Source of the DNA: Molossus alvarezi
Taxonomy: Eukaryota > Chordata > Mammalia > Chiroptera > Molossidae
DNA: 64,000 bases
Assembly: GCA_037176705.1 (NCBI GenBank)
Contig: CM073886.1
Span: 682,001-746,000, forward strand
Reading direction: 5' to 3'
Under the pieces are notes generated by a model. The model was not told where the DNA came from. It did no database searches and was given only the letters and a program-made list of their open reading frames with translations. The translations under genes and the position numbers were made by a program. Of the stretch, positions 10,401 through 22,614 are shown piece after piece; the first letter of the stretch is position 1, and each line of letters begins with the position of its first letter.

Positions 10401-13400
10401 GTCTGAGAGAGGAGCAAAGGGCAGTGGAGACCATGGTTCTGAGAGAGGTGGACAGAGTAGGGGAGACCATGGGTCTGAGAGAGGAGCACAGAGAAAGGGA
10501 GACCATGGGTCTGAGAGAGGAGCACAGAGGAGGGGAGACTATGGGTCTGAGAGTGGACTCAGAGCAATGGAGACCATGGGTCTCAGAGTGGATCACAGAG
10601 AACAGGGATCCATGGGTCTGAGAGAGGAGCACAGAGCAGGGGAGACCATGGGTCTGAGAGTGGATCACAGAGAAGGGGAGACCATGAGTCTGAGAGAGGA
10701 ACACAGAGAAGAGGAGACCATGGCCCTGAGAGAGGAGCACAGAGAAGGGGAGACCATGGGTCTGAGAGAGGAACACAGAGAAGAGGAGACCATGGATCTG
10801 AGAGAGGAGCAAAGAGTAGGTGAGAATATGGGTCTGAGAGAGGAGCACAGAGCAGGGGAGACCATGGGTCTGAGGGAGGAGCAAAGAGTAGGTGAGAATA
10901 TGGGTCTGAGAGAGGAGCACATAGCAGTGGATACAATGGGTTTGAGAGAGGAGCACAGAGAAGAGAGACGATGGGTTTGAGAGTGGAGCACAGACTAGGG
11001 GAGACCATGGGTCTGAGAGAGGAGCAAAGAGCAATGGAGACCATGGGTCTGAGAGAGGAGCACAGAGAAGGGGAGACCATGGGTCTGAGAGAGGAGCACA
11101 GAGCAGGGGAGACCATGGTTCTAGAGGAGCAAAGGGCAGGGGAGATTATGGGTCTCAGAGAGGAGCACAGAGCAGGGGAGAATATGGGTCTGAGAGGGGC
11201 ACAGAGAAGAGGAGTTTATGGGTCTGAGAGAGGAGCAAATAGAAGAGGAGATCATGGGTCAGAGAGGGGAGCCCAGAGAAGAGGAGACCATGGTCTGAGA
11301 GTGATGCAAACAGCAGGAAAGACCATGGGTCTGAGAGGGGGACAACGTATTGGAGTCTATGGTCTGAGAGAAGAGCACAGAGCAGGGGTGACCATGGGTC
11401 TGAGAGAGGAGCACAGAGATGAGGCGATGGGACTGAGAGAGGAGCACAGAGTAGGGGAGACCATGAGTCTGAGAGAGGAGCACAGAGAAGGGGAGACCAA
11501 GGGTCTGAGAGAGGAACACAGAGAAGAGGAGACCATGGCTCTAAGAGAGTAGCACAGAGCAGTGGAAACCTTGGGTCTGAATGGAGCACAAGAAGAGGAG
11601 ATAATGGGTGTGAGAGAGGAGCACAGAGTAGGGGAGATCATGGGTCTGAGAGAGGAGCACAGAGCAGGGGAGACCATGGGTCTGAGAGAGGAGCACAGAG
11701 CTCGGGACACCATGGGTCTGAGAGGGGCAAAGAGAAGAGGAGTCTATGGGTCTCAGAGATGAGCACAGAGTAGGGGAGACAATGGGTCTCAGAGAGGAGC
11801 ACAGAGAAAAGGAGACCAAGGTCTGCGGGAGGTGCAAAGAGCATGGGAGACCATGGGTCTGAGAGGAGCACAGAAGAGGGGAGACCATGGGTCTGAGGGA
11901 GGAGCACAGAGCAGTGCAGACCATGGGTCTGAATGGAGCACAGAGTAGAGGTGATCATGGGTCTGAGGAAGAGCAAATAGCAGGGGAGAAAATGGGTCTG
12001 AAAGAGGTGGACAGAGTAGGGGAGACCATGGGTCTGAGAGAGAGGCATAGAAAAGAGGAGACAATGTGTCTGAGGGAGGCGCACAGAGCAGGGGAGACCA
12101 ATTTCTGACCGAGGAGCACAGAGCAGGGGAGACCATGAGTCTGAGATAGGAGCACTGAGAAGGGGAGACCATGAGTCTGAGAGAGGAATACAGAGAAGAG
12201 GAGACCATGGCTTTGAGAGAGGAGCAAAGAGCAGGGGAGACCATGGGTCTGAAGGAGGAGCCCAGAGAAGAGGAGACCATGGTTCTGAGAGAGGTGCAAA
12301 GAGCAGGGGAGACCATTGGTCTGAGCGAGGAGCAAAGTCCAGGGGAGACCATGGATCTGAGAAAGGAGCACACAGCAGGGGATACCATGGGTCTGAGAGA
12401 GGAGCACAGAGAAGAGGAGACCATGTGTCTGAGAGAGGCACAGCGAAGAGGAGTCTATGGGTCTGAAAGGGGAGCCCAGAGAAGAGGAGACCATGGTTCT
12501 GAGAGAGGTGCAAAAAGCAGGGGAGACCATGGGTCTGAGATAGGAGCACAGAGATGAGGCGATGGGACTGAGAGAGGAGCACAGAGTAGGGAAGACCATG
12601 TGTCTGAGAGAGGAGCACAGAGAAGGGGAGCCAAAGGGTCTCAGAGAGGAACACAGAGAAGAGGAGACCATGGCTCTGAGAGAGTAGCACAGAGCAGTGG
12701 AGACCATGGGTCTGAATGGAGCACAGAGAAGAGGAGATCATGGGTGTGAGAGAGCAGCACAGAGTAGGGGAGACCATGGGTCTGAGAGAGGAGCATAGAG
12801 CAGTGGAGACGATGGTTCTGAGAGTGGTGGACAGAGTAGGGGAGACCATGGGTCTGAGAGAGTCACAGCGAAGAAGAGTCAATGGGTCTGAAAGAGGAGC
12901 ACAGAGAAGATGAGACAATGGGTCTGAGAGAGGAAGACAGAGCAGAGGAGACCAAGTTCTGACAGAGGAGCAGATAGCAGGGGAGACCATGGGTCTGAGA
13001 GAGGAGCAAAGAGCAGGGGAGACAATGGGTCTGAGAGAGGTGGAGAGAATAAGGGAGACCATGGGTCTGAGAGAGAGGCACAGAGAAGAAGAGACCATGT
13101 GTCTGAGGGCGGAACACAGAGAAGAGGAGACCATGGCTCTGAGAGAGGAGCACAGAGCACGGGAGACCATGGCTCTGAGAGAGGAGCAAAGAGTAGGGGA
13201 GACCATGGGTTTGAGAGAGGAATACAGAGAAGAGGAGACCATGGCTCTGAGAGAGGAGCAAAGAGCAGGGGAGACCATGGGTCTGAAGGAGGAGCCCAGA
13301 GAAGAGGAGACCATGGGTCTGAGAGAGGAGCACAGAGAAGAGAGACCATGGTCTGAGAGAGGAGCACAGAGCAGGGGAGACCATGGTTCTGAGAGAGGAG

Positions 13401-14700
13401 CACAGAGCTCGGGACACCATGGGTCTGAGAGGGGCACAGAGAAGAGGAGTCTATGGGTCTCAGAGATGAGCACAGAGTAGGGGAGACGATGGGTCTCAGA
13501 GAGGAGCACAGAGAAAATGAGACCAATGTCTGAGAGAGGTGCAAAGAGCATGGGAGACAATGGGTCTGAGAGGAGCACAGAAGAGGGGAGACCATGGGTC
13601 TGAGGGAGGAGCACAGAGCAGTGCAGACCATGGGTCTGAATGGAGCACAGAGAAGAGGTGATCATGGGTCTGAGGAGGAGCAAATAGCAGGGGACAAAAT
13701 GGGTCTGAAAGAGGTGGACAGAGTAGGGGAGACCATGGGTCTGAGAGAGAGGCATAGAAAAGAGGAGACAATGTGTCTGAGGGAGGCGCACAGAGCAGGG
13801 GAGACCAATTTCTGACCGAGGAGCACAGAGCAGGGGAGACCATGAGTCTGAGATAGGAGCACTGAGAAGGGGAGACCATGAGTCTGAGAGAGGAATACAG
13901 AGAAGAGGAGACCATGGCTTTGAGAGAGGAGCAAAGAGCAGGGGAGACCATGGGTCTGAAGGAGGAGCCCAGAGAAGAGGAGACCATGGTTCTGAGAGAG
14001 GTGCAAAGAGCAGGGGAGACCATTGGTCTGAGAGAGGAGCAAAGTCCAGGGGAGACCATGGATCTGAGAAAGGAGCACACAGCAGGGGAGACCATGGGTC
14101 TGAGTGAGGAGCAAAGAGCTGGGGATACCATGGGTCTGAGAGAGGAGCACAGAGAAGAGGAGACCATGTGTCTGAGAGAGGCACAGCGAAGAGGAGTCTA
14201 TGGGTCTGAAAGGGGAGCCCAGAGAAGAGGAGACCATGGTTCTGAGAGAGGTGCAAAAAGCAGGGGAGACCATGGGTCTGAGATAGGAGCACAGAGATGA
14301 GGCGATGGGACTGAGAGAGGAGCACAGAGTAGGGAAGACCATGTGTCTGAGAGAGGAGCACAGAGAAGGGGAGCCAAAGGGTCTCAGAGAGGAACACAGA
14401 GAAGAGGAGACCATGGCTCTGAGAGAGTAGCACAGAGCAGTGGAGACCATGGGTCTGAATGGAGCACAGAGAAGAGGAGATCATGGGTGTGAGAGAGCAG
14501 CACAGAGTAGGGGAGACCATGGGTCTGAGAGAGGAGCAGAGAGCAGTGGAGACCATCGGTCTGAGCGAGGCGCAAAGAGCAGGGGAGACCATGGGTCTGA
14601 GAGAGGAGCACAGAGAATAGAGACCATGGTCTGAGAGAGGAGCACAGAGCAGGGGAGACCATGGGTCTGAGAGAGGAGCACAGAGCTCGGAAGACCATGG
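7409..14700 (+). repeat. Higher-order unit I, copy 2
   Basis: This is the second copy of the ~7.4 kb unit. Relative to copy 1 it has an additional GAGCATAGACAAAAGG-type block at about 9.7-10.1 kb. It lacks one 36-bp monomer near 12380, where GCACACAGCAGGGGATACC joins directly to what is the next-but-one unit in copy 1. Scattered substitutions separate the two copies, so this duplication is older than those at 28-35 kb and 37-48 kb. Correspondence ends near 14700, just after GAGCACAGAGCTCGG. Confidence 0.83.
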
Positions 14701-15805
14701 GTCTGAGAGAGGAGCACAGAGCAGGGGAGACCATGGGTCTGAGATAGGAGCACAGAGCTGGGGAGACCATGGGTCTTAGAGGGGCACAGAGAGGAGGAAT
14801 CTATGGGTCTGAGTGAGGAGCACAGAGCAGGGGATACCATGGGTCTGAGAGAGGAGCACAGAGATGAGGCGATGGGACTGAGAGAGGAGCACAGAGTAGG
14901 GGAGACCATGGGTCTGAGAGAGGAGCACAGAGAAGGGGAGACCAAGGGTCTGAGAGAGGAACACAGAGAAGAGCAGACCATGGCTCTGAGAGAGTAGCAC
15001 AGAGCAGTGGAGAGCATGGGTCTGAAAGGAGCACAGAGAAGAGGAGATCATGGGTGTGAGAGAGGAGCACAGAGTAGGGGAGACCATGGGTCTGAGAGAG
15101 GAGCAAAGGGCAGTGGAGACCATGGTTCTGAGAGAGGTGGACAGAGTAGGGGAGACCATGGGTCTGAGAGAGGAGCACAGAGAAAGGGAGACCATGGGTC
15201 TGAGAGAGGAGCACAGAGGAGGGGAGACTATGGGTCTGAGAGTGGACTCAGAGCAATGGAGACCATGGGTCTCAGAGTGGATCACAGAGAACAGGGATCC
15301 ATGGGTCTGAGAGAGGAGCACAGAGCAGGGGAGACCATGGGTCTGAGAGTGGATCACAGAGAAGGGGAGACCATGAGTCTGAGAGAGGAACACAGAGAAG
15401 AGGAGACCATGGCCCTGAGAGAGGAGCACAGAGAAGGGGAGACCATGGGTCTGAGAGAGGAACACAGAGAAGAGGAGACCATGGATCTGAGAGAGGAGCA
15501 AAGAGTAGGTGAGAATATGGGTCTGAGAGAGGAGCACAGAGCAGGGGAGACCATGGGTCTGAGGGAGGAGCAAAGAGTAGGTGAGAATATGGGTCTGAGA
15601 GAGGAGCACATAGCAGTGGATACAATGGGTTTGAGAGAGGAGCACAGAGAAGAGAGACGATGGGTTTGAGAGTGGAGCACAGACTAGGGGAGACCATGGG
15701 TCTGAGAGAGGAGCAAAGAGCAATGGAGACCATGGGTCTGAGAGAGGAGCACAGAGAAGGGGAGACCATGGGTCTGAGAGAGGAGCACAGAGCAGGGGAG
15801 ACCAT
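14701..15805 (+). repeat. Transposed-in-array copy of 10.0-11.1 kb
   Basis: The sequence from about 14720 follows 10030 onward at a constant offset of 4,689 bp (10318 matches 15007, 10665 matches 15354, 10971 matches 15660). It includes the unusual pair of monomers GTGGACTCAGAGCAATGG and GTGGATCACAGAGAACAGGG. Both edges are in 36-bp phase with their neighbours, as expected for unequal exchange between array repeats. Confidence 0.8.
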
Positions 15806-16183
15806 GGGTCTGAGAGAGGATCACAGAGAAGGGGAGACCATGGGTCTGAGAGAGGATCACAGAGAAGGGGAGACCATGAGTCTGAGAGAGGAACACAGAG
15901 AAGAGGAGACCATGGCCCTGAGAGAGGAGCACAGAGAAGGGGAGACCATGGGTCTGAGAGAGGAACACAGAGAAGAGGAGACCATGGATCTGAGAGAGGA
16001 GCAAAGAGTAGGTGAGAATATGGGTCTGAGAGAGGAGCACAGAGCAGGGGAGACGATGGGTCTGAGGGAGGAGCAAAGAGTAGGTGAGAATATGGGTCTG
16101 AGAGAGGAGCACATAGCAGTGGATACAATGGGTTTGAGAGAGGAGCACAGAGAAGAGAGACGATGGGTTTGAGAGTGGAGCAC
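15354..16183 (+). repeat. 503-bp local tandem duplication
   Basis: 15354-15680 recurs at 15857-16183 with an offset of 503 bp, one base short of 14 monomers. Both copies contain the GTAGGTGAGAATATGGG monomer twice and the GAGAGACGATGGGTTTGAG variant. A few substitutions distinguish them (for example GACGATGGG near 16052 against GACCATGGG near 15549). This looks like a small, fairly recent slippage or unequal-exchange event. Confidence 0.82.
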
Positions 16184-19100
16184 AGACTAGGGGAGACCAT
16201 GGGTCTGAGAGAGGAGCAAAGAGCAATGGAGACCATGGGTCTGAGAGAGGAGCACAGAGAAGGGGAGACCATGGGTCTGAGAGAGGAGCACAGAGCAGGG
16301 GATACCATGGGTCTGAGAGAGGAGCACAGAGCAGTGGAAACCTTGGGTCTGAATGGAGCACAAGAAGAGGAGATAATGGGTGTGAGAGAGAAGCACAGAG
16401 TAGGGGAGACCATGGGTCTGAGAGAGGAGCACAGAGCAGGGGAGACCATGGGTCTGAGAGAGGAGCACAGAGCTCGGGACACCATGGGTCTGAGAGGGGC
16501 AAAGAGAAGAGGAGTCTATGGGTCTCAGAGATGAGCACAGAGAAAAGGAGACCAAGGTGTGAGAGAGGTGCAAAGAGCATGGGAGACCATGGGTCTGAGA
16601 GGAGCACTGAAGAGGGGAGACCATGGGTCTGAGAGAGGAGCACAGAGCAGTGCAGAACATGGGTCTGTACTGATCACAGAGAAGAGGTGATCATGGGTCT
16701 GAGAGAGGAGCAAAGAGCAGGGGAGAGAATGGGTCTGAGAGAGGTGGACAGAGTAGGGGAGACCATGGGTCTGAGAGAGAGGCATAGAGAAGAGGAGACA
16801 ATGTGTCTGAGGGAGGGGCACAGAGCAGGGGAGACCAAGTTCTGACCTAGGAGCACTGAGAAGGGGAGACCATGAGTCTGAGAGAGGAATACAGAGAAGA
16901 GGAGACCATGGCTCTGAGAGAGGAGCAAAGAGCAGGGGAGACCATGGGTCTGAAGGAGGAGCCCAGAAAAGAGGAGACCATGGTTCTGAGAGAGGTGCAA
17001 AGAGCAGGGGAGACCATTGGTCTGAGCGAGGAGCAAAGTCCAGGGGAGACCATGGATCTGAGAAGGGAGCACAGAGCAGGGGAGACCATGGGTCTGTGTG
17101 AGGAGCAAAGAGCTGGGGATACCATGGGTCTGAGAGAGGAGCACAGAGAAGGGGAGACCATGGGTCTGAGAGAGGAGCACAGAGAAGAGGAGACCATGGG
17201 TCTGTGAGAGGAGCACAGAGCTGGGGAGACCATGTGTCTGAGAGAGGCACAGCGAAGAGGAGTCTATGGGTCTGAAAGGGGAGCACAAAGAAGATGAGAC
17301 CATGGGTCTGAGTAAGGAGCAAAGAGCTGGGGATACCATGGGTCTGAGAGAGGAGCACAGAGAAGAGGAGACCATGTGTCTGAGAGAGGCACAGCGAAGA
17401 GGAGTCTATGGGTCTGAAAGGGGAGCCCAGAGAAGAGGAGACCATGGTTCTGAGAGAGGTGCAAAAAGCAGGGGAGACCATGGGTCTGAGATAGGAGCAC
17501 AGAGATGAGGCGATGGGACTGAGAGAGGAGCACAGAGTAGGGAAGACCATGTGTCTGAGAGAGGAGCACAGAGAAGGGGAGCCAAAGGGTCTCAGAGAGG
17601 AACACAGAGAAGAGGAGACCATGGCTCTGAGAGAGTAGCACAGAGCAGTGGAGACCATGGGTCTGAATGGAGCACAGAGAAGAGGAGATCATGGGTGTGA
17701 GAGAGCAGCACAGAGTAGGGGAGACCATGGGTCTGAGAGAGGAGCAAAGAGCAGTGGAGACGATGGTTCTGAGAGTGGTGGACAGAGTAGGGGAGATCAT
17801 GGGTCTGAGAGAGTCACAGCGAAGAAGAGTCAATGGGTCTGAAAGAGGAGCACAGAGAAGATGAGACAATGGGTCTGAGAGAGGAAGACAGAGCAGGGGA
17901 GACCAAGTTCTGACAGAGGAGCAGATAGCAGGGGAGACCATGGGTCTGAGAGAGGAGCAGAGAGCAGTGGAGACCATCGGTCTGAGCGAGGCGCAAAGAG
18001 CAGGGGAGACCATGGGTCTGAGAGAGGAGCACAGAGAATAGAGACCATGGTCTGAGAGAGGAGCACAGAGCAGGGGAGACCATGGGTCTGCGAGAGGAGC
18101 ACAGAGCTCGGGAGACCATGGGTCTGAGAGGGGCACAGAGAAGAGGAGTCTATGGGTCTCAGAGATGAGCACAGAGAAAAGGAGACCAAGGTGTGAGAGA
18201 GGTGCAAAGAGCATGGGAGACCATGGGTCTGAGAGGAGCACTGAAGAGGGGAGACAATGGGTCTGAGAGAGGAGCACAGAGCAGTGCAGAACATGGGTCT
18301 GTACTGAGCACAGAGAAGAGGTGATGATGGGTCTGAGAGAGGAGCAAAGAGCAGGGGAGAGAATGGGTCTGAGAGAGGTGGACAGAGTAGGGGAGACCAT
18401 GGGTCTGAGAGAGAGGCATAGAGAAGAGGAGACAATGTGTCTGAGGGAGGGGCACAGAGCAGGGGAGACCAAGTTCTGACCTAGGAGCACTGAGAAGGGG
18501 AGACCATGAGTCTGAGAGAGGAATACAGAGAAGAGGAGACCATGGCTCTGAGAGAGGAGCAAAGAGCAGGGGAGACCATGGGTCTGAAGGAGGAGCCCAG
18601 AGAAGAGGAGACCATGGTTCTGAGAGAGGTGCAAAGAGCAGGGGAGACCATTGGTCTGAGCGAGGAGCAAAGTCCAGGGGAGACCATGGATCTGAGAAGG
18701 GAGCACAGAGCAGGGAGACCATGGGTCTGAGTGAGGAGCAAAGAGCTGGGGATACCATGGGTCTGAGAGAGGAGCACAGAGAAGGGGAGACCATGGGTCT
18801 GAGAGAGGAGCACAGAGAAGAGGAGACCATGGGTCTGTGAGTGGAGCACAGAGCTGGGGAGACCATGTGTCTGAGAGAGGCACAGCGAAGAGGAGTCTAT
18901 GGGTCTGAAAGGGGAGCACAAAGAAGATGAGACTATGGGTCTGAGAGAGTAGCACAGAGCAGGGGAGACCATGGGTCAGAGAGAGAGGAGCACTGCGACG
19001 GGGAGACCATGGGTCTGAGATAGGAACACAGAGAAGAAGAGACCATGGGTCTGAGAGAGGAGCATAAAGAAAAGGAGACCATAGTTGTGAGAGAGGAGCC

Positions 19101-20270
19101 CAGAGAAGAGAGGACCATGGATCTGAGAGAGGAGCAAAGAGTAGGTGAAAATATGGGTCTGAGAGAGGAGCACAGAGCAGGGGAGACCATGGGTCTGAGG
19201 GAGGAGCAAAGAGTAGGTGAGAATATGGGTCTGAGAGAGGAGCACATAGCAGTGGAGACAATGGGTTTGAGAGAGGAGCACAGAGAAGAGAGACGATGGG
19301 TTTGAGAGTGGAGCACCGACTAGGGGAGACCATGGGTCTGAGAGAGGAGCAAAGAGCAATGGAGACCAGGGGTCTGAGAGAGGAGCACAGAGAAGGGGAG
19401 ACCATGGGTCTGAGAGAGGAGCACAGAGCAGGGGAGACCATGGTTCTAGAGGAGCAAAGGGCAGGGGAGATTATGGGTCTCAGAGAGGAGCACAGAGCAG
19501 GGGAGAATATGGGTCTGAGAGGGGCACAGAGAAGAGGAGTTTATGGGTCTGAGAGAGGAGCAAATAGAAGAGGAGATCATGGGTCAGAGAGGGGAGCCCA
19601 GAGAAGAGGAGACCATGGTCTGAGAGTGATGCAAACAGCAGGGGAGACCATGGGTCTGAGAGGGGGACAACGTATTGGAGTCTATGGTCTGAGAGAAGAG
19701 CACAGAGCAGGGGTGACCATGGGTCTGAGAGAGGAGCACAGAGATGAGGCGATGGGACTGAGAGAGGAGCACAGAGTAGGGGAGACCATGAGTCTGAGAG
19801 AGGAGCACAGAGAAGGGGAGACCAAGGGTCTGAGAGAGGAACACAGAGAAGAGGAGACCATGGCTCTGAGAGAGTAGCACAGAGCAGTGGAAACCTTGGG
19901 TCTGAATGGAGCACAAGAAGAGGAGATAATGGGTGTGAGAGAGGAGCACAGAGTAGGGGAGACCATGGGTCTGAGAGAGGAGCAAAGAGCAGTGGAGACC
20001 ATGGTTCTGAGAGAGGTGGACAGAGTAGGGGAGACCATGGGTCTGAGAGAGGCACAGCGAAGAAGAGTCTATGGGTCTGAAAGAGGAGCTCAGAGAAGAT
20101 GAGACCAAGGGTCTGAGATAGGCGCAAAGAGCAGGGGAGACCATGGGTCTGAGAGAGGAGCACAGAGAAGAGAGACCATGGTCTGAGAGAGGAGCACAGA
20201 GCAGGGGAGACCATGGGTCTGAGAGAGGAGCACAGAGAAGAGAGACCATGGTCTGAGAGAGGAGCACAGA
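16184..20270 (+). repeat. Mosaic segment assembled from several upstream block types
   Basis: Successive stretches match different upstream locations. About 16.5-17.28 kb follows 6.97-7.74 kb (offset 9,551). About 17.3-17.9 kb follows the 4.6-5.2 kb block type. About 18.1-19.12 kb follows 7.1-7.95 kb (offset about 11,185). From about 19125 to 19.93 kb it follows 3.0-3.8 kb (offset 16,124). Each switch happens inside a shared core and keeps the 36-bp register, for instance at 19125 where the GGACCATGG core joins GAGCAAAGAGTAGGTG monomers. Confidence 0.72.
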
Positions 20271-22614
20271 GCTCGGGACACCATGGGTCTGAGAGGGGCC
20301 CAGAGAAGAGGAGTCTATGGGTCTCAGAGATGAGCACACAGTAGGGGAGACGATGGGTCTCAGAGAGGAGCACAGAGAAAAGGAGACCAAGGTCTGAGAG
20401 AGCTGCAAAGAGCATGGGAGACCATGGGTCTGAGAGGAGCACAGAAGAGGGGAGACCATGGGTCTGAGGGAGGAGCACAGAGCAGTGCAGACCATGGGTC
20501 TGAATGGAGCACAGAGAAGAGGTGATCATGGGACTGAGGAAGAGCAAATAGCAGGGGAGAAAATGGGTCTGAAAGAGGTGGACAGAGTAGGGGAGACCAT
20601 GGGTCTGAGAGAGAGGCATAGAAAAGAGGAGACAATGTGTCTGAGGGAGGCGCACAGAGCAGGGGAGACCAATTTCTGACCGAGGAGCACAGAGCAGGGG
20701 AGACCATGAGTCTGAGATAGGAGCACTGAGAAGGGGAGACCATGAGTCTGAGAGAGGAATACAGAGAAGAGGAGACCATGGCTTTGAGAGAGGAGCAAAG
20801 AGCAGGGGAGACCATGGGTCTGAAGGAGGAGCCCAGAGAAGAGGAGACCATGGTTCTGAGAGAGGTGCAAAGAGCAGGGGAGACCATTGGTCTGAGCGAG
20901 GAGCAAAGTCCAGGGGAGACCATGGATCTGAGAAAGGAGCACACAGCAGGGGAGACCATGGGTCTGAGTGAGGAGCAAAGAGCTGGGGATACCATGGGTC
21001 TGAGAGAGGAGCACAGAGAAGAGGAGACCATGTGTCTGAGAGAGGCACAGCGAAGAGGAGTCTATGGGTCTGAAAGGGGAGCCCAGAGAAGAGGAGACCA
21101 TGGTTCTGAGAGAGGTGCAAAAAGCAGGGGAGACCATGGGTCTGAGATAGGAGCACAGAGATGAGGCGATGGGACTGAGAGAGGAGCACAGAGTAGGGAA
21201 GACCATGTGTCTGAGAGAGGAGCACAGGGAAGGGGAGCCAAAGGGTCTCAGAGAGGAACACAGAGAAGAGACCATGGCTCTGAGAGAGTAGCACAGAGCA
21301 GTGGAGACCATGGGTCTGAATGGAGCACAGAGAAGAGGAGATCATGGGTGTGAGAGAGCAGCACAGAGTAGGGGAGACCATGGGTCTGAGAGAGGAGCAA
21401 AGAGCAGTGGAGACGATGGTTCTGAGAGTGGTGGACAGAGTAGGGGAGACCATGGGTCTGAGAGAGTCACAGCGAAGAAGAGTCAATGGGTCTGAAAGAG
21501 GAGCACAGAGAAGATGAGACAATGGGTCTGAGAGAGGAAGACAGAGCAGGGGAGACCAAGTTCTGACAGAGGAGCAGATAGCAGGGGAGACCATGGGTCT
21601 GAGAGAGGAGCAAAGAGCAGGGGAGACAATGGGTCTGAGAGAGGTGGAGAGAGTAGGGGAGACCATGGGTCTGAGAGAGAGGCACAGAGAAGAAGAGACC
21701 ATGTGTCTGAGGGCGGAACACAGAGAAGAGGAGACCATGGCTCTGAGAGAGGAGCACAGAGCAGGGGAGACCATGGCTCTCAGAGAGGAGCAAAGAGCAG
21801 TGGAGACCATGGGTCTGAGAGAGGAGCACAGAGCAGGGGAGACCATGGGTCTGAGAGAGAAGCACAGAGAAGATGAAGCGATGGGACTGAAAGAGGAGCA
21901 CAGAGTAGGGGAAACCATGGGTCTGAGAAGCCACAGAGAAGGGGAGACCACGGGTCTGAGAGAGGAACACAGAGAAGAGGAGACCATGGCTCTGAGAGAG
22001 GAACACAGAGCAGGGGAGACCATGGGTCTGAGAAAGAAGCACAGAGAATAGGAGTCTGTGTCTGAGAGAGGAGCACAGATCAGGGGACACCATGGGTCTG
22101 AGAGGGGAGCACACAGCAGGGGAGTCCATGGCTCTGAGACAGGAGCACAGAGCAGGGGAGACCATGGGTCTGAGAGAGGAGCACAGAGAAAGGGAGACCA
22201 TGGGTCTGAGAGAGGAGCACAGAGCAGGGGAGACCATGGGGCTGAGAGTGGACTCAGAGCAATGGAGACTATGGGTCTCAGAGTGGATCACAGACATCAG
22301 GGAACCATGGGTCTGAGAGAGGAGCCCAGAGCAGGGGAGACCATGGGTCTGAAAGAGGAACACAGAGAAGAGTAGACCATGCATCTTAGAGAGGAGCCCA
22401 GAGAAGAGGAGACCATGGGTCTGACAGAGGAGCCCAGAGAAAAGGAGACCATGGGTCTGAGAGAGGAGCACAGAGAAGAGGAAACCATGAGTCTGAGAGG
22501 AGCACAGAGCAGGGGAGACCATGGATCTGAGAGAGGAGCACAGAGAAGAGAGACCATGGTCTGAGAGAGGAGCACAGAGCAGGGGAGACCATGGGTCTGA
22601 GAGAGGAGCACAGA
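20270..22614 (+). repeat. 2.34-kb unit, first copy
   Basis: This matches the next 2.3 kb at an offset of 2,344 bp up to about 21250, and then 2,347 bp because this copy lacks one GAG triplet near 21266. It contains the T-rich cassette (20.67 kb), the GAGAGTCACAGCGAAGAAG monomer (21.47 kb) and the short AGAAGCCACAGAG monomer (21.94 kb). It also contains the first GCATCTTAGAG monomer of the window (22.38 kb). Confidence 0.82.
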
